From assembly GCA_014529385.2 (NCBI GenBank), contig CM043944.1, forward strand, positions 63,514,248-63,578,247: DNA of 64,000 bases, given 5' to 3'. The notes beneath the pieces are model-generated. The model searched no databases, had not been told where the DNA came from, and worked only from the letters and a program-made list of their open reading frames with translations. The position numbers and the translations under genes are program-made. Of the stretch, positions 47,145 through 59,248 are shown in pieces (positions within the stretch are counted from its first letter, which is position 1; each line of letters begins with the position of its first letter). This DNA is from Adiantum capillus-veneris (Eukaryota > Streptophyta > Polypodiopsida > Polypodiales > Pteridaceae).

Positions 47145-49766
47145 TGATAGCCGTTTTCTGGCTCTCCGTAATTGCCATAGTAAGATACCTCACCCTACCA
47201 AATTCACCCAAACACTATAGCTATTCCTACCATTTCACTGTACATAGGCGTGTGTGAGTTACGGGACTTTTCCCATATCTCCTTAAAAACCCTCAGCTAG
47301 CTAGTCACTGAGCTAGTTGAGCCAAAACAATAAAAAAAATAAAAATATATATATATATTATGGCCCATTTCTGTGTAAATATTGCATTATATAGGGATTT
47401 TTATAATTATTTTGATATTTATACCTAGGTGTGTGTTTTATTAAATTTACCTTCTTTCATCCTCTTACACCATAATTATATTTTTTCTCAATATGTACAT
47501 ACTCTAACCTCATACTTTTCCTTTATACAAATCACTCCCACATTTTCACCCTCACCCTCGTGAAAACAAAAAATTGATTTCTACTCATTGGTTACGTTTA
47601 TTATATTATTTACTTGCATACCTTTTCCTCTTTCACCCAAAATAATTCAAGGAGGGACCATATCATATGATTCCAATATGTTTCCATATCCATAACTCTT
47701 CCATATTCTTATTATTATTTTTACTCATTATTCTAACACCATGTGCTCATTGAGTTAAAGTCCATGAATAGCCCATACACTAGTCCCACCATGTATATAT
47801 TTCTTTATTCACCAATAATCCTCCTCCATGCATGGGTCAAGGACAACTTGGATGCTTTGTATTATAATATGACAAGGAGGGGCTCACTCTTGGATGCATT
47901 GTACAAATTCAACAAAGGAGGGGGCCACTAAAAGACTTTTGCAGGCATAAAAAACAGGCTTTTTGGTGAGAATTTTGGCACCTATCTCCACTCCGAATTT
48001 GGAGCGGTGGTCAAAAGAGAAAATGTATCCCACGCTTTGAATAAGCACCTCAAATTTTTTCATGAATTTTGGAGCTACCAGCGGTGAGCTATGATTTTTT
48101 GAGTGGACCCCTGCCCAGTTTTCTCACAAGTAGCCCTTAGTCTCCTCTCACCCTTCCACACACCTACTCACTCTTACACATCCCTCCCTCTCCTTCCCTC
48201 ACTCAAACCTGCAATTTCCATGGATTCTCCCACCCTCTTCACCATTACCCTTCTCTCTCATCCCTATAGTTCTTTTATGAACCTCTACATACATACACCC
48301 TCTCCATGTCTCTCTCTATTGCTTCTATGTTACATTTTCATTTACCTCACCTAAAAATATCTAAAATTCAGCATCTTAACCATGATAACTTCTGCAAATT
48401 GAGGATTTTTCATCAACAAATCCTCTTTTCATCGTGGTGGTCAACCGTGGCTGCGGCGTAAAGAAGCGAAGAAGAAGAAGAATACCAGCGGTCATTTTTT
48501 CCACAATCTACACAAGGGTGAGTTCAAGCTTATTCAAAGCTTCACCATCTCAATGATTCTCTTTTGATTCACCCCTCTTCCTTCATCAAATCAACTCACT
48601 CTACCCATTGTAAATGTAACATTAACTTTCTAGTGATTACTAATGACTAACATACTAACACAAAATAGCATTGACCTAACCATAAAAGACACCTCACCTC
48701 AAGACATGTGTATAGTAACACTCTCTCTCTCTCTCTCTCTTTCTCTCTCCTTACTTACTTTCACCTTATCTACCATCAATAATGCTCTCTTTTGAGCCCA
48801 CACCCATGACTCAAGCAAACAAAGAAGGCCCGCAATGTTTTGATATTCAAAAAAATCATAATCCTGATTTGGTAGCTTGTAAATTAGGATTTCCAATAAT
48901 CTTTATGAGGGGTCTCCAACCTATAAATAGACCCCTCTCCTTCTTGTAAAACAATCTCCAACATCTCACATAGCACCCCAACACTCTATGCGTGAGGAGA
49001 GACTTAGGTGTAGCAACCACTTGTGAGCTTCACTCTTGGTGTGAGAGAAGCCTTCAAGCTACACATTGCAAGTGAGGGAGCGTGAGTTCCACAAATCTCA
49101 AAACCACTATTGTACGTACTCCTTCATCATCAATAAATTGAGGTTTGGTGCATCAAAGGCGTGATTCGACGTTCAAATCTTCGTCCTTCCATTTGTGCAA
49201 TACGGTTTGGTGAATTCAAGGTGACTTGTGTATTTTGAGTTTTTATTAGTTGATCTTGATTTTAGAAAGTGTTTTAGTGTGTTTTTCATTGCCAGTTTTG
49301 TGTCCATTGTAAGAGGGTATTGTGGTGAGAGGTCTCCCACACCCTAAGACTGTGTGTGTGTTTTGGCAATGTTTAGCAATCACTAAGCATTGAGTGAGTT
49401 TTGTACAAGTTCTATGATAGCATCATAACGAACCATCTCCATTTGCAAGTCACAAATAAGGTATTACGCAAGATCCTTTCCTCTCTCTCTTCCCTTTGCT
49501 CTAGCTCTCTCTGGTCCATTTCATGTGTGTCTTGGTGTGAGGTTGCTTGCGTGTGTTGTGTGGTGCATCTTCTTGGTTGTGCCAAAATCTCTCTTGCGCC
49601 CTAGTTCACATACCATAACTAGGTGGTGCCCTTATCTTGTTTGGGTTTGGATGTGGGTTTGTTGTTGTGTTGTGCTTGTGGTTGCCCCAGCCCCAATTGA
49701 GCAGCACGGGATCCTTGAGGGGTGTTTACAGGTCGCCTCTCTTGTTGCCCGCCCCGGACCGCCTCA
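47145..49766 (+). repeat. 3' LTR (2.62 kb)
   Basis: Same ends and features as the 5' LTR, with a small deletion near 47390, a few substitutions and a shorter CT tract near 48720. Followed directly by the CTGT duplication and the remaining gag of interior C. Confidence 0.93.
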
Positions 49767-50160
49767 CTGTCTCACCTTCGTTTTGCACCAAAGCCTATAC
49801 TTCTTGCCACACTTTGTCAGGATCTTCTATCTTCACAAACTCCACTACCAATCCATGCCTTAAATTGTCCTAACTCAATCTTACGGGTAGATCAGCCCCA
49901 CGAAACCCCTCTTCAAATGCTTTGGACCAAACTCATGCATCACTCTTCAAACAGATTTGGAGAAGACGTAACATCTGCGTTGGGTCATGAATCTGTTTGC
50001 TAATGCAGGCAACCTCCATCTTTTCCAAACAGTCTTCCACATCTTCATCAATTCTTCCATGAGACTCCGGATAAGAGAAAGCCATGGCTACCCAAATTAC
50101 GATTCTTTGAGAACCCCTTCGAACACACGTGCAAGAACCCAAGACTTTTGAATGACTCAA
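49767..50160 (-). pseudogene. interior C, 5' part of gag
   Basis: Continuation of the split gag: minus-strand ESHGRIDEDVEDCLEKMEVACISKQ and LRLLQICLKSDA, as in interiors A and B. Joining with 41938-41747 across the insertion restores the usual order of the gag region, and this shows which insertion came later. Confidence 0.85.
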
Positions 50161-51134
50161 TTCCCAGAAATTTCAATGGAGCTCAACTTCAGATAAGGAC
50201 AAACACATGCACATCAAATGAGTTTTCGTAGTTGATCATTGGAATTACAAGAGGTAAAGGACATTCCAGTATCTCCCTTAATCTTCTTGGCCCCAACATA
50301 AACACTATGCGCTGCTGGAAAAAAATCTTCCTAGAGACATGAACATTTATCTAGATTTTTTGAGTTAAATGAAAAGGAGTGAATTGAGGTCCATTTTGAT
50401 CATCCATTAAAGCCAACCATGAAGCTCTCAAGAAAGCACACCTGTCTTATCCTCTGATTTTGCCAAAATTTCAGCAGCATAATAGCATAAATGGCTCAAA
50501 AGACCAAAAAACCAGCCATCACAATTTGGAAAAATTTTGGCAGAGTTTCCCCAGAAGTAAAGCAGTGTGAACCCAAAATATTGATTGTCTATATATGCAT
50601 AAACTACCAAGAATAGACCCCGAGCATCAATTAGGAATCACTAGTACATAGCCTATGGCAAGGTCACGAAAAGGGTGCTCCAGCTACCTGTATCACCGAA
50701 AGGATCTCCATCCCCCAACTCAATAAAACCTCACGCTATCGAGCCTCTCACGAAGGCTAATGCAAATCGCGTATAGTCAAGTATCATAAATGACTATCTT
50801 CCAGACCAAGTCTCAGAAATGGCTAGGACTGCCAAATAAAACCAAAAATGGCTCCAGAAAGGCATACAACGGCAGTTTCCGCAAGTAACGTACAATCCAG
50901 CAGACAATGCACTTAAACAGGCGCCAAATGATGCATACCCACAACAACTGCAAGTGACACCAATGCTAGTATATCACTCTACTCCAGCTACCTGTACCTA
51001 TGTAAATCACCCGTACCTGCACCTGTCCCTGTAACCTGTAACCATTAATCTTGACCTGTAATCCCGAATCTCGAAGCTCGAAGCTCGAAGCAGAAGGTAC
51101 TCAAAGAAGATCCTTAGTGGGGGCACCAAAAGAA
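50161..51134 (-). other. 5' leader and primer-binding site of interior C
   Basis: Equivalent of the other two leaders, with the CCTGTAA and CGAAGCT words at about 51025-51090 and the TTTTGGTGCCCCCACT site next to LTR 4. Confidence 0.75.
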
Positions 51135-51314
51135 TGTGAGTGGGATAGAAACAAATAGAACGCCTCTATAACCACTCGACACACACTCTTGGGAAGATAA
51201 ACACACACACGCTATGGGGAACCACTCGGCTTACACAACACCCCTGGCCGAGACAGGAAACACACCTATGGAGTGAGAGGAGAGAGACTATCCACTTGCC
51301 CACTCCACACAGAG

Positions 51315-51360
<46 letters not shown>

Positions 51361-52304
51361 CCAAAAAACTCAGCTCAAAAGAGGAGAAATTCTGATATTT
51401 AGATACAAATGATCTTGGACCAACACCAATGGGGCAAATAGCTCACACAGTATGAGTAAAATAAGCCAGATACAATCACAAAATGGAGTAGAAGCTTCGC
51501 TCATAAGAGAAACTTACATAGCCAAAACAACAAAAAAATAGTGAGTAATTTAGCAAAATGGATAGCGTCATCGCGTCCGGAACGGCCCAAAACCCCAGTC
51601 TACAATGTCAAAGTGCTCAAATCGGACCTTGGATGAGCAGTTTACGGCCAAAACAGGCTCCAAAAACCCCAAAAACACACCTACAGCTGTTCCTCCTCTC
51701 TTCTCCACGTTATTTCTGGTATTATCTCAGTTTTTTCAGTTCCCACACTTAGATTTATTAGTTGGGCACCCTTGGCCTTTTAGATGACCTCAAACGGACC
51801 CCGAACATGCCAAAAACTGACCTCGCAGTGCATAGTTGTCACCCTGCTAAATCCATGCGCACACCTGGCACTCAACTTTTTTCAATAATGCATCCCGCCA
51901 CCACATGAAGTGGCCCCAAAATATGGTCCTCATAATGACCTTTCTGCATAATTATCACAAGAAAACACCGACGTTGTTTCCGTACTTATCCACGTGCAAA
52001 TATTGACCCCATTCGGCCCCCTGACGCCACTATATGCCATCTGACGCACTCACTTACCTCATGTCATCGGCCCGCAGATAGCTTCCTCGAGAATTTTTAC
52101 GTGCTACCAACACCTCATTTTTATAGAAAAAACACACTGGTACTAGTAACGATGAAAATCGATGCACTATGTACATGTTGTCCTACCTGTACACATGTGG
52201 GCCCCACGTAACCACCTGGCTTTGGAAAATGGGCAATCCTTTATTTGATGCACCATGTATGTGTATGTGCATATTCGCAATCCCTTGCACCAAAAAACTC
52301 CTGA
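51135..52304 (-). repeat. LTR 4 of the array (5' end of the array)
   Basis: TGTGAGTGGG to CTCCTGATA on the plus strand. The outermost bases differ from the other LTRs (TATCAG instead of TGTCAG on the element strand). Beyond it the outer gypsy gag resumes. Confidence 0.85.
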
Positions 52305-52325
52305 TAGCGTATGCAATCACTTGCT

Positions 52326-53540
52326 TCATGTAGAATCTCTTTTGTAAGCTTTCCTTTTTTTAGCTAATTCCATGAAATTTGGCAAAAGTCGACCATGATG
52401 ATCAGTCACCTCTTCCTCACTAAGATGTTCAATTTTTACTCCATAAGTAGATGGCTTAAGTGAAGAGGTGGCATGGTTAGTTGCTATATATTCAAGTAAG
52501 GTTTGCATTTCCCCCTTCCCAAAGTTAGTTCTCAAGGGTAGACCTATCTCTCTTAAGTGGATTTTACCATCCTTAAGAAAGACAACATCTTTTGTCAAAG
52601 CATCACTAAAACTATCACAATCCCTTCTTACATGGTCTGTATTATGATACCAAATACATCTATTAACAAAATCTTCTTTGGGCTATTGTCTTTGCCTAGG
52701 AAGTGGCCATGATGGTTGGTCTTTTTCTTCAAGCTTTTCAAGCTTCACCTTCAAGTCACGCATTCCCTTTACAAGTTCATCTAACGTAGACTCTTCAAAC
52801 TTAGGATCTATAAAAGTAGGCTATACCATTTTGTCAGAAGCTGAGGTGAAAGGACTTGTAGTGTTTAATGCCATCCTGTCCCTTCTTCTTTGTTGTTTGG
52901 CAAAGCATTGAGACATCACCTTCAACTTCATTTTAGTCGGTCTTTAGTCCTTGCTCAGCATCTTTATCTTCAAGAATAATCTCCAAATTTTCTTGAAACT
53001 CTTTACTTGTAGCTTGTAGGAAAATATATGTGATCTCTGCATCTACTATGGCCCTTTCTGTCTTGGTGAGTTGTGCATAGCGCCGCTCAAAATCCCTAAG
53101 TAGCTCTGTTATTGATAGTCCTTGCTTTGGATTGACTTCCCATTCTAAGAGTGTCCTTTTGGTCACTCTCTTAGTGTCCTCCATGAAATATTCCTCCTTT
53201 AAAGCTACTTTGAGCTCTTCCCAGTTTCTCCCATGCCCATCTTTAATTCCCCTAGCATGTTCTCTAATTTCTAGAGTAACAACTAGCTCAAAGATTTGAA
53301 TCATCTCACCTTCTGACACACGATGCAGCTCCATCTCCTTCACATACTCGCATAAGTACTTGATTACATCTTTTCCATTGAATTGATCCATTCTGTTGAC
53401 AACCGCTTGTATGGATTTGGTTGCTGAAATATTTCTTCTTTCACTAGCATGTTGTTGTTGCATGAACATTGCAAATGCTTGAAACATTTGCATTGTTGCT
53501 GGGTCAAAATGCATACCGTGTTGCTCAACATGATCACCCA
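52326..53540 (-). pseudogene. outer Ty3/gypsy element: gag with knuckle remnant
   Basis: From ATG at about 53540 (MGDHVEQHGMHFDPATM): gag capsid region with RMDQFNGKDVIKYLCEYVKEME, LVVTLEIREHARGI, LKEEYFMEDTKRVTKR and ITELLRDFERRYAQL. After a stop near 52930 the sequence continues with CIWYHNTDHVRRDC (a CCHC knuckle with its second Cys changed to Tyr) and LKDGKIHLREIGLPLRTN, ending at 52326. The rest of this element is at 27894-29760. Confidence 0.85.
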
Positions 53541-53566
53541 TGGTTACGCAAAAAATCTCACCCTGG

Positions 53567-53588
53567 CAGATTCGCGTCGGGTTCACCA
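53567..53588 (-). other. primer-binding site of the outer gypsy element
   Basis: On the minus strand TGGTGAACCCGACGCG lies just upstream of the gag start, a few bases after a CA that would end the 5' LTR (plus strand TG at 53595). Confidence 0.55.
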
Positions 53589-53594
53589 AAAATA

Positions 53595-55244
53595 TGTCAA
53601 GAAATTTGCGGTCTTGGTAGGAAAGCATCGGGATTTTGGCTGTGAGATTTTGTGAGAGAAATCCAAAAACTATATGAAGGAGTTAAACCATAGATGCCAT
53701 GAAGTCTAAGGTTTGGAAGGAAGTACAAACAAAGAAGCCCCACTCTTTCTCTCTTGCACTCACACACACAAAGAAAGAACACAAAAGAGAATATCGAAAC
53801 AAAACAAAGATGAAAACATCAAGGCTATGGTGGTATCGTATTATGTGTAATGTAAAACGGTTAATAGAGATGAGTTAATGGGTTTCAATCTTTGCCGACC
53901 AAACATTCTACGAATTGTTCTTTGGAATTGTATTTTTGTGCTTACCATAATGTATCTGTTTTGTTTAGTGATTGGGATTAATTATGTGTACAAATCCTCT
54001 TGGTTCATAGAAAAATAACAACATTTACGTCAAAAGAAAAGTTATAGTCGATAAGGGATATATGATGAGATCCGATGAAAGAAGTATTTCATTGAGCCTT
54101 TCTGAGCCAAAGAGAAACACTATACGTTGTTGAAAGTGTATTTTATGGCTAATCCATACGTTAATTCTAATAGATCACACAGAGTGGAAGTGATAGAAAT
54201 TCACATCCTTTGGATTATTCATCTAGGAGAGTATGTGAGAAATGTAGATATCAGAGAAGTGAAGAGATAAGAAGTTTCCCTCCCAAGACCTATTCTTGCC
54301 CGTAGGCAATAAGGATACTGCGGGGAGAGATGTACCTGCAGCAAGGAGAACCTAGAATTTGTAGAGAGAATGAATTTCTAAGAGTAAGAGAGATAGGTTT
54401 GGTTAGAGAGGGAGATGAAATTAGAGATATATGTTGGATTAGAGATGAAAAAAAAACAACAAGAAATCAACAAAATATCAAATTAAAACACATCTTACTT
54501 GACAAACCCTTCGGGAGTTATTCACCATTTTTTTATGGAAAGAGAAGAAGAGGGAAGACTTCAAGCCTTGATTGATGCACCAAGTTCAAATCCTTATTTG
54601 ATAAGAGATTATATTTCAAGGATAGCTTACAAGATTGGTTAGTCTTCCTCTAGGAGTAAGTGTAGGCTTAGTCTTATGTTTATGGCTAAATACAATTAGG
54701 CATTACTACTCTCACTCCCTCATGAATTCATCTCATGAATGGCTTGAATGGTTTTCAGGAAGAAGAGGTTCCCTTTTATAGGTGAAGGGAACCCCCAATG
54801 GTTTACACAAGAAGAGAAGAGCCAGTGTGAACAGAAACTAGAAAAGTTTGAAATGGGTTGTCCCTGCATGATGTGGACAACTGGGGTCCAATATTTTGAT
54901 CATATGTCCTCAATCGTGGCTCCAAACAAAAACATAAAAATAGGGGCAGAAAATTCAGCTCATTATCTACAACTCCCATTTTATATAGTTTTTCATATTC
55001 GGATTGAAACTTTGTGTTTAAAAAATCATCAAAATAGGGTACAATTTTGGAAGAAAAAGTATTCTTGTGGTCCCCTTAGCCTAGACTTTCATTTGATTCT
55101 GTTGAGATGTAGAGAGAAAGAGAGAGAGAGACAAGACAAGAGACACACTATATATGCTCCCAAAGACTGATTCATATTGAGGACAAGATACAAATATATA
55201 GGTGAGACCAAGTTGAGTAGAGTGAGCCATATATAGCTCCAACA
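53595..55244 (-). repeat. LTR-derived non-coding sequence (gypsy 5' LTR and copia 3' LTR, limits unclear)
   Basis: The left edge (53595) fits the end of the outer gypsy 5' LTR. The right edge (55244, TGTTGGAGCTATATAT on the minus strand, preceded by a GTGAGGG tract) fits the start of the 3' LTR of the copia fragment that follows. I cannot place the border between them. The 140-codon plus-strand frame at 54748-55170 shows no domain and includes a purine microsatellite. Confidence 0.5.
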
Positions 55245-56290
55245 CCCTCACTCAAACAAAGGTCTCTAGCTTTGGATGAAAAAAACCCTTGGGGAGTTGA
55301 AGGGAAAAACCCAAGCCCCTATACAATGTGAAGATATGAACCAGCGATGATGATGTGAAAGTGAATTGTGCATCTATGTACAAATATTCAAGTGACTCAG
55401 AAATCACAATGTGCAAATGTGGAGTGAGCATAGTGCATGGTACCTAAAAGATTACAATGTCATACGTACAAAGCTATTACAATAGCAAAGAAGCTAATCT
55501 AGAAAGAGTGAGGCCGAAGCAACTCCAAGCTCCGAGGGCAAGAGGATGAAACGTGACTCGTTGAGGCCTTTGGTCAAAATGTCTGCAATCATCTGGTCAC
55601 TTGGACAGTGTTCAACTATAATGGTTCCTTTGCGTACTTCATACCTGACATAATGATAATGGACAACAATGTGCTTTGACTTATTATGTTGAACATAGTC
55701 TTTTGCAAGACTAATAGCACTTTGGTTGTCACACCACAAGGGTGTGCTAGAAAGAGAAGAGTGACCAATATCAACCAGCATTTGTCGAAGCCAAATCAAC
55801 TCATGAGCTGCAAGTGATACCGCAACATATTCTGACTCAGTCGTAGAAACTGCAACACAACATTGTTTCTTGTTGGTCCAAGAAACAAGACAACCATTTA
55901 TAAAGAAGCAATTTCCAGTAGTAGATCGCATAGATAAATGTGAGCTTTCCCAGTCTGCATCTTTGTAACCCAAAAGAGAAAGAGATTGCATAGAACCCGA
56001 TGTGAGTTGTCGTCGATAGACTAAACAAAATCTGTAGTGCCTTTCAAGTATTTCAATACACGCTTTGCAGCAAACCAATGCTTAAGAGAAGGACATGCAA
56101 GATGTTGTCCAAGATAATTAGTAGCAAACAGGATATCATGACGAGTGTTCATGCCAATAAACTGAATACATCCAATCAAGTTAGCATAAGGTTGATTTGT
56201 GACAAGTTGACCGCCATTGTCAGAAGTGTTCTTCGTAGAGCTTGCAAGACAAGGCGTGTTGACTGAATGTGCAGATTTCATACCAATAGG
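55245..56290 (-). pseudogene. Ty1/copia fragment: RT end and RNase H
   Basis: Minus-strand frames contain AHSVNTPCLASS, YANLIGCIQFIGMNTRHDILFA and LKHWFAAKRVLKYLKGT (RT connection region). RNase H follows with YKDADWESSHLSMRSTTG, SVSTTESEYVAVS, WCDNQSAISLA and KHIVVHYHYVR, ending with IADILTKGLNESRF at about 55500. A frameshift separates the two near 56020. About 250 bases of 3' untranslated sequence lead to a polypurine tract and LTR start at 55244. The 5' side is cut at the junction with a gypsy RT. Confidence 0.88.
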
Positions 56291-56834
56291 CAAATATACC
56301 CCATTCTGTTGCAAAAGCAGTTTTATGCTGATCTTTTGGGTCAAACAAAAGTTGATTGTATCCCAAAAAACCATCTAAGAAGCCGTAGGCTTCTTTTCCT
56401 GCCACTCGTTCTAAAACATTCTCAGTTATCGGAAGAGAAAAGTTGTCTCTAATGGTAGCTGCATCCACTTTATTGAGATTAACACACACTAGTAATTTCC
56501 CATTCTTCTTAGGTACTACCACAATTGGAGACACCCAATCTGTGTGTTCAATTTCATAAATGAATTCGGCTTCCTTCAGCTTTTCCATCTCTTCTTTGAT
56601 CTTTCTGGAAAATGTTTCGCTATAAGTGTATGGTCTTTGTCCACTTGGTTTTGCATCGTCTCTCATGGGTATAGTATGTTGACAGATTTCTGGATCGACA
56701 CCCTTGAGATCCTTGTAAGACCAAGCGAAGATATCCCGGTATTCCTTTAACAAGCTCAGCAAAAGCTTTATTTCTTCTTTTGTTAGGTCAATTGCAATAT
56801 AAGGCGGTCTAGGCTCTTCTCCTGGTTCAACCAA
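56285..56834 (-). pseudogene. Ty3/gypsy reverse transcriptase, N-terminal part
   Basis: Begins with ELLLSLLKEYRDIFAWSY-type linker, then GVDPEICQHTIPM, KEAEFIYEIEHTDWVSPIVVVPKKNGKLLVCVNL, and YGFLDGFLGYNQ (in place of SFMDGYSGYNQ). It goes on to HKTAFATEWGIFAY, where it changes abruptly into copia sequence. The LPFGL and YIDD motifs are absent. It belongs to the element whose protease and gag lie to the right. Confidence 0.88.
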
Positions 56835-57111
56835 GTCTACCCTTTTAGCGTTTTCCCTAAATAACAGGTTGTTCGATTATGATTTTTTGATCTTGGAGAG
56901 TATATTTTTTGTAATGGGATGGACCATGCATTACATACCTACCATCCTCTTCCGTGGTTTCCATTTCGGTTGTGTATACCTCCTTTAGATCTTTTTTCAA
57001 CTCTTGATATTTCTTTTTCTGCTCGACTTTGGTCATGAGTGGTTTTTTATCCTGATGTTCTTCATGAGTACCCTTCCTTTCTTTTCTTGATGTCTAAGAC
57101 ATTTTTGAGTT

Positions 57112-58164
57112 TCAGGTTGAAGGATATTTGCCTGTTATTTTGTCCTTAACACAATCATTACCATCTATCTGCATCAGGAATTGTGTTTTACTGGAGACTG
57201 ATGGAATAGGTTGTGCTTTCACGATATTGGTATCTCTCTTTTGTCTATACCATCTTTGTCTTCTGGATTTCTGGTTTGGAAAGTCAAAAAACTTTTCCTC
57301 CCCTCTCTTTAAGAGTAAGTAAGATCTCGTATGCTCTTTTTTTGACCCCGAATCTTCTGAGGTAGCTGAGTGTTCATCTAACTCATCAGTTGCATCGTAA
57401 TAAAGGTCAGAAAAGACTTGTTGAGCTTTTATCAAGTCCTTTGTTTCCTCATCTTTGGTTTCAATGTTAAGGACTGACATCATTTGGATGGGAATTATGT
57501 CGTAGCCATCCTCATTGCAAAATTGAGTAGGCATAGACGTATTCACACATACATCCATTGTCGCTAAAATTTGAGTCCACTCGAATGGTTCGAATAAATG
57601 CTCTAGAAAGGGTTCAGGTATGTAGGCTTCATATGTACAGTCCCTTTCTAGGATACATTCCTCTCGTCTTAAGCTTCCATTTTCTGAAGCTCCGCACATC
57701 CAAATAGGATTGTCTTTGTTTAACCAAGATTGGAGTTTAGTTTCAGCCAAAGAGACTGAATCAAACTCTTGGATGGGTGTTATCAAGACATCTCTATAGG
57801 TGTGATCTTTTAGATTGACTCTTGTTATAGATCCTACCTGCTTCAAGTACAGATAGTCGTTTCCCCAATCTTGGATAAGCTGTATCTGTCGCATGAAAGG
57901 TTTTCCCAATATGATTTCATAATTGATTTTTTTCCCAAAGTCTACTATGGCAAAAGTGTGTTGATATTTAATTCCACAGGAGTTGACTATCACTTTTTCT
58001 AGTAGCCCTAATGGTCTCTCAATGTGTCCGTCAGCCAACTGCAATTTCATTCGCGTTTGTCTAATGGCTGGCTGTCCCCAGGATTCCGATACTGCTTTAG
58101 TGGCTATGGCTATGCCAGCTCCACCATCCACTATTGCCATGGTTTCAATGTCATTATATTTCAC
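57112..58164 (-). pseudogene. gypsy aspartic protease and linker
   Basis: A 350-codon open frame. Residues about 8-115 are retropepsin-like: TMAIVDGGAGIAIATKAV (DGG active-site loop, as common in plant gypsy elements) and NYEIILGKPFMRQIQL (the closing ILG). The rest is a charged linker typical between protease and RT. About 270 bases of interrupted linker join it to the RT at 56834. Confidence 0.85.
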
Positions 58165-59248
58165 TGGGAGGGTAGTGTTTCCTTCTTCCCTTCATAATAT
58201 TCTCTTTGTTTTCCATTTCATTTGTCATTTTTCCCAAATTCTTAGAGATTAACCCCGTTATCCCCACCTTCTCTAGGGTTTTTTGTAAATCGTTCCATAA
58301 GTATGGCCTGATTTTCCACAGTTCTCCCAAAATATGAGTGCGTTGGATAGGTGTAGACATGATTGAATGAATGTTGTCTACTTCTAAGGTCTGTTTGGCT
58401 CTTTTTACTTGAGTGGTCTTGCAAATGATAGATTCATCTTCGTTATCTCCCAAGTAAGAAGGTAATGTTTTTAATATCAATGGTTTAGATATTCCTGAAG
58501 CCTCCGATCCGCAATCCCCATACAAGGATTGTAAATCCATGTTCACATCAGATGGTAGGTTATCCAACTAGACTTCCTCTATAGGAGCTGACTTTAAAAT
58601 TAGGCTCCGATCATTGATCTCTCTTACCTTTTCCCATAAGTGTCCTAGCCAGTCTTCCTCTACGAATGGAATTTTGTCTAAGGCATCTTCGCTTTACGAC
58701 ACTATAAGCTCTGGTTCATTCGTTTCAAGATGGGGCTCTGCCACCACATCAGATTTTTCTGTCATTTCTTCTACCGCAAGCTCTTCTTGTTTTGCAATAT
58801 TTTCAAGCTTGGGTTTTTGTTTATCCAGCATTTCTTACATGATTCTTACCAAGTTTTGACAAGCCTCCATCTTTGCTGCTTCCATGTTTGGAGATGGATA
58901 GTTTTTCCATTTGTTTTCCATGTTTTGACCTACTTTACGTCCTGCTTTGTAAGCTTCCAAGGCAGCATTAATAGGCTGAAAATTTTTATTGACCAAAATG
59001 GATCCTCCAGATTTCACGATTGTTTTCTTGAATTCTCTGCCAGTTTCTTTCAACTTGTCTTGGTCTACCATTTTTGCTTTCTCTTTGTTTTCAACCCGTT
59101 GTCCTTGTTTTCTTATCTCATATATTTTGCTTCTGCTCCTTTTGATTCTTTGAGAAGAAACTTTCGTGTTCTCCAAATCATCACAGGAATTGTGTTTCTT
59201 TTTCTTTGCTTGGGCTCTAGTGATTACCTTGATTGGAACAAAGTTCAC
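58154..59248 (-). pseudogene. gypsy polyprotein, charged region between gag and protease
   Basis: Two frames, 59248-58835 (lysine-rich, RAQAKKKKH, KMVDQDKLKETGREF) and 58567-58154. No enzymatic motif. The stretch between them (58570-58830) is interrupted. Their order and strand place them in the same polyprotein. Confidence 0.65.

Larger units (their letters stand above)
41969..49766 (+). mobile_element. 7.8-kb non-autonomous LTR retrotransposon with one gag-type frame
   Basis: A complete element: 5' LTR 41969-44622, primer-binding site, one 705-codon frame, polypurine tract and 3' LTR 47145-49766, with a target-site duplication. It lies within the gag sequence of interior C in opposite orientation. 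The two LTRs are alike except for scattered substitutions and a deletion of about 30 bases near 47390, so the insertion is young. It lacks protease, RT and integrase and must depend on another element for mobility. It resembles the gag-only class of plant LTR elements in layout. Confidence 0.93.
29761..52304 (-). mobile_element. tandem array of a non-autonomous gag-protease LTR element (4 LTRs, 3 interiors)
   Basis: Plus-strand order is LTR (29761-30909), interior A, LTR (34255-35404), interior B, LTR (38807-39939), interior C, LTR (51135-52304). All are in minus orientation, and C is split by a later insertion. Interiors encode gag, a CCHC knuckle and an aspartic protease only; no RT, RNase H or integrase is seen. 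Shared LTRs between interiors point to unequal or intra-element recombination rather than three separate insertions. The array splits the outer gypsy element between 29760 and 52305. I could not find a clean target-site duplication at the outer ends. Confidence 0.88.

Noticed and set aside
54748-55170. 140-codon plus-strand frame
   Set aside because: Lies in LTR-like sequence, includes a GA tract and has no domain or conserved motif.
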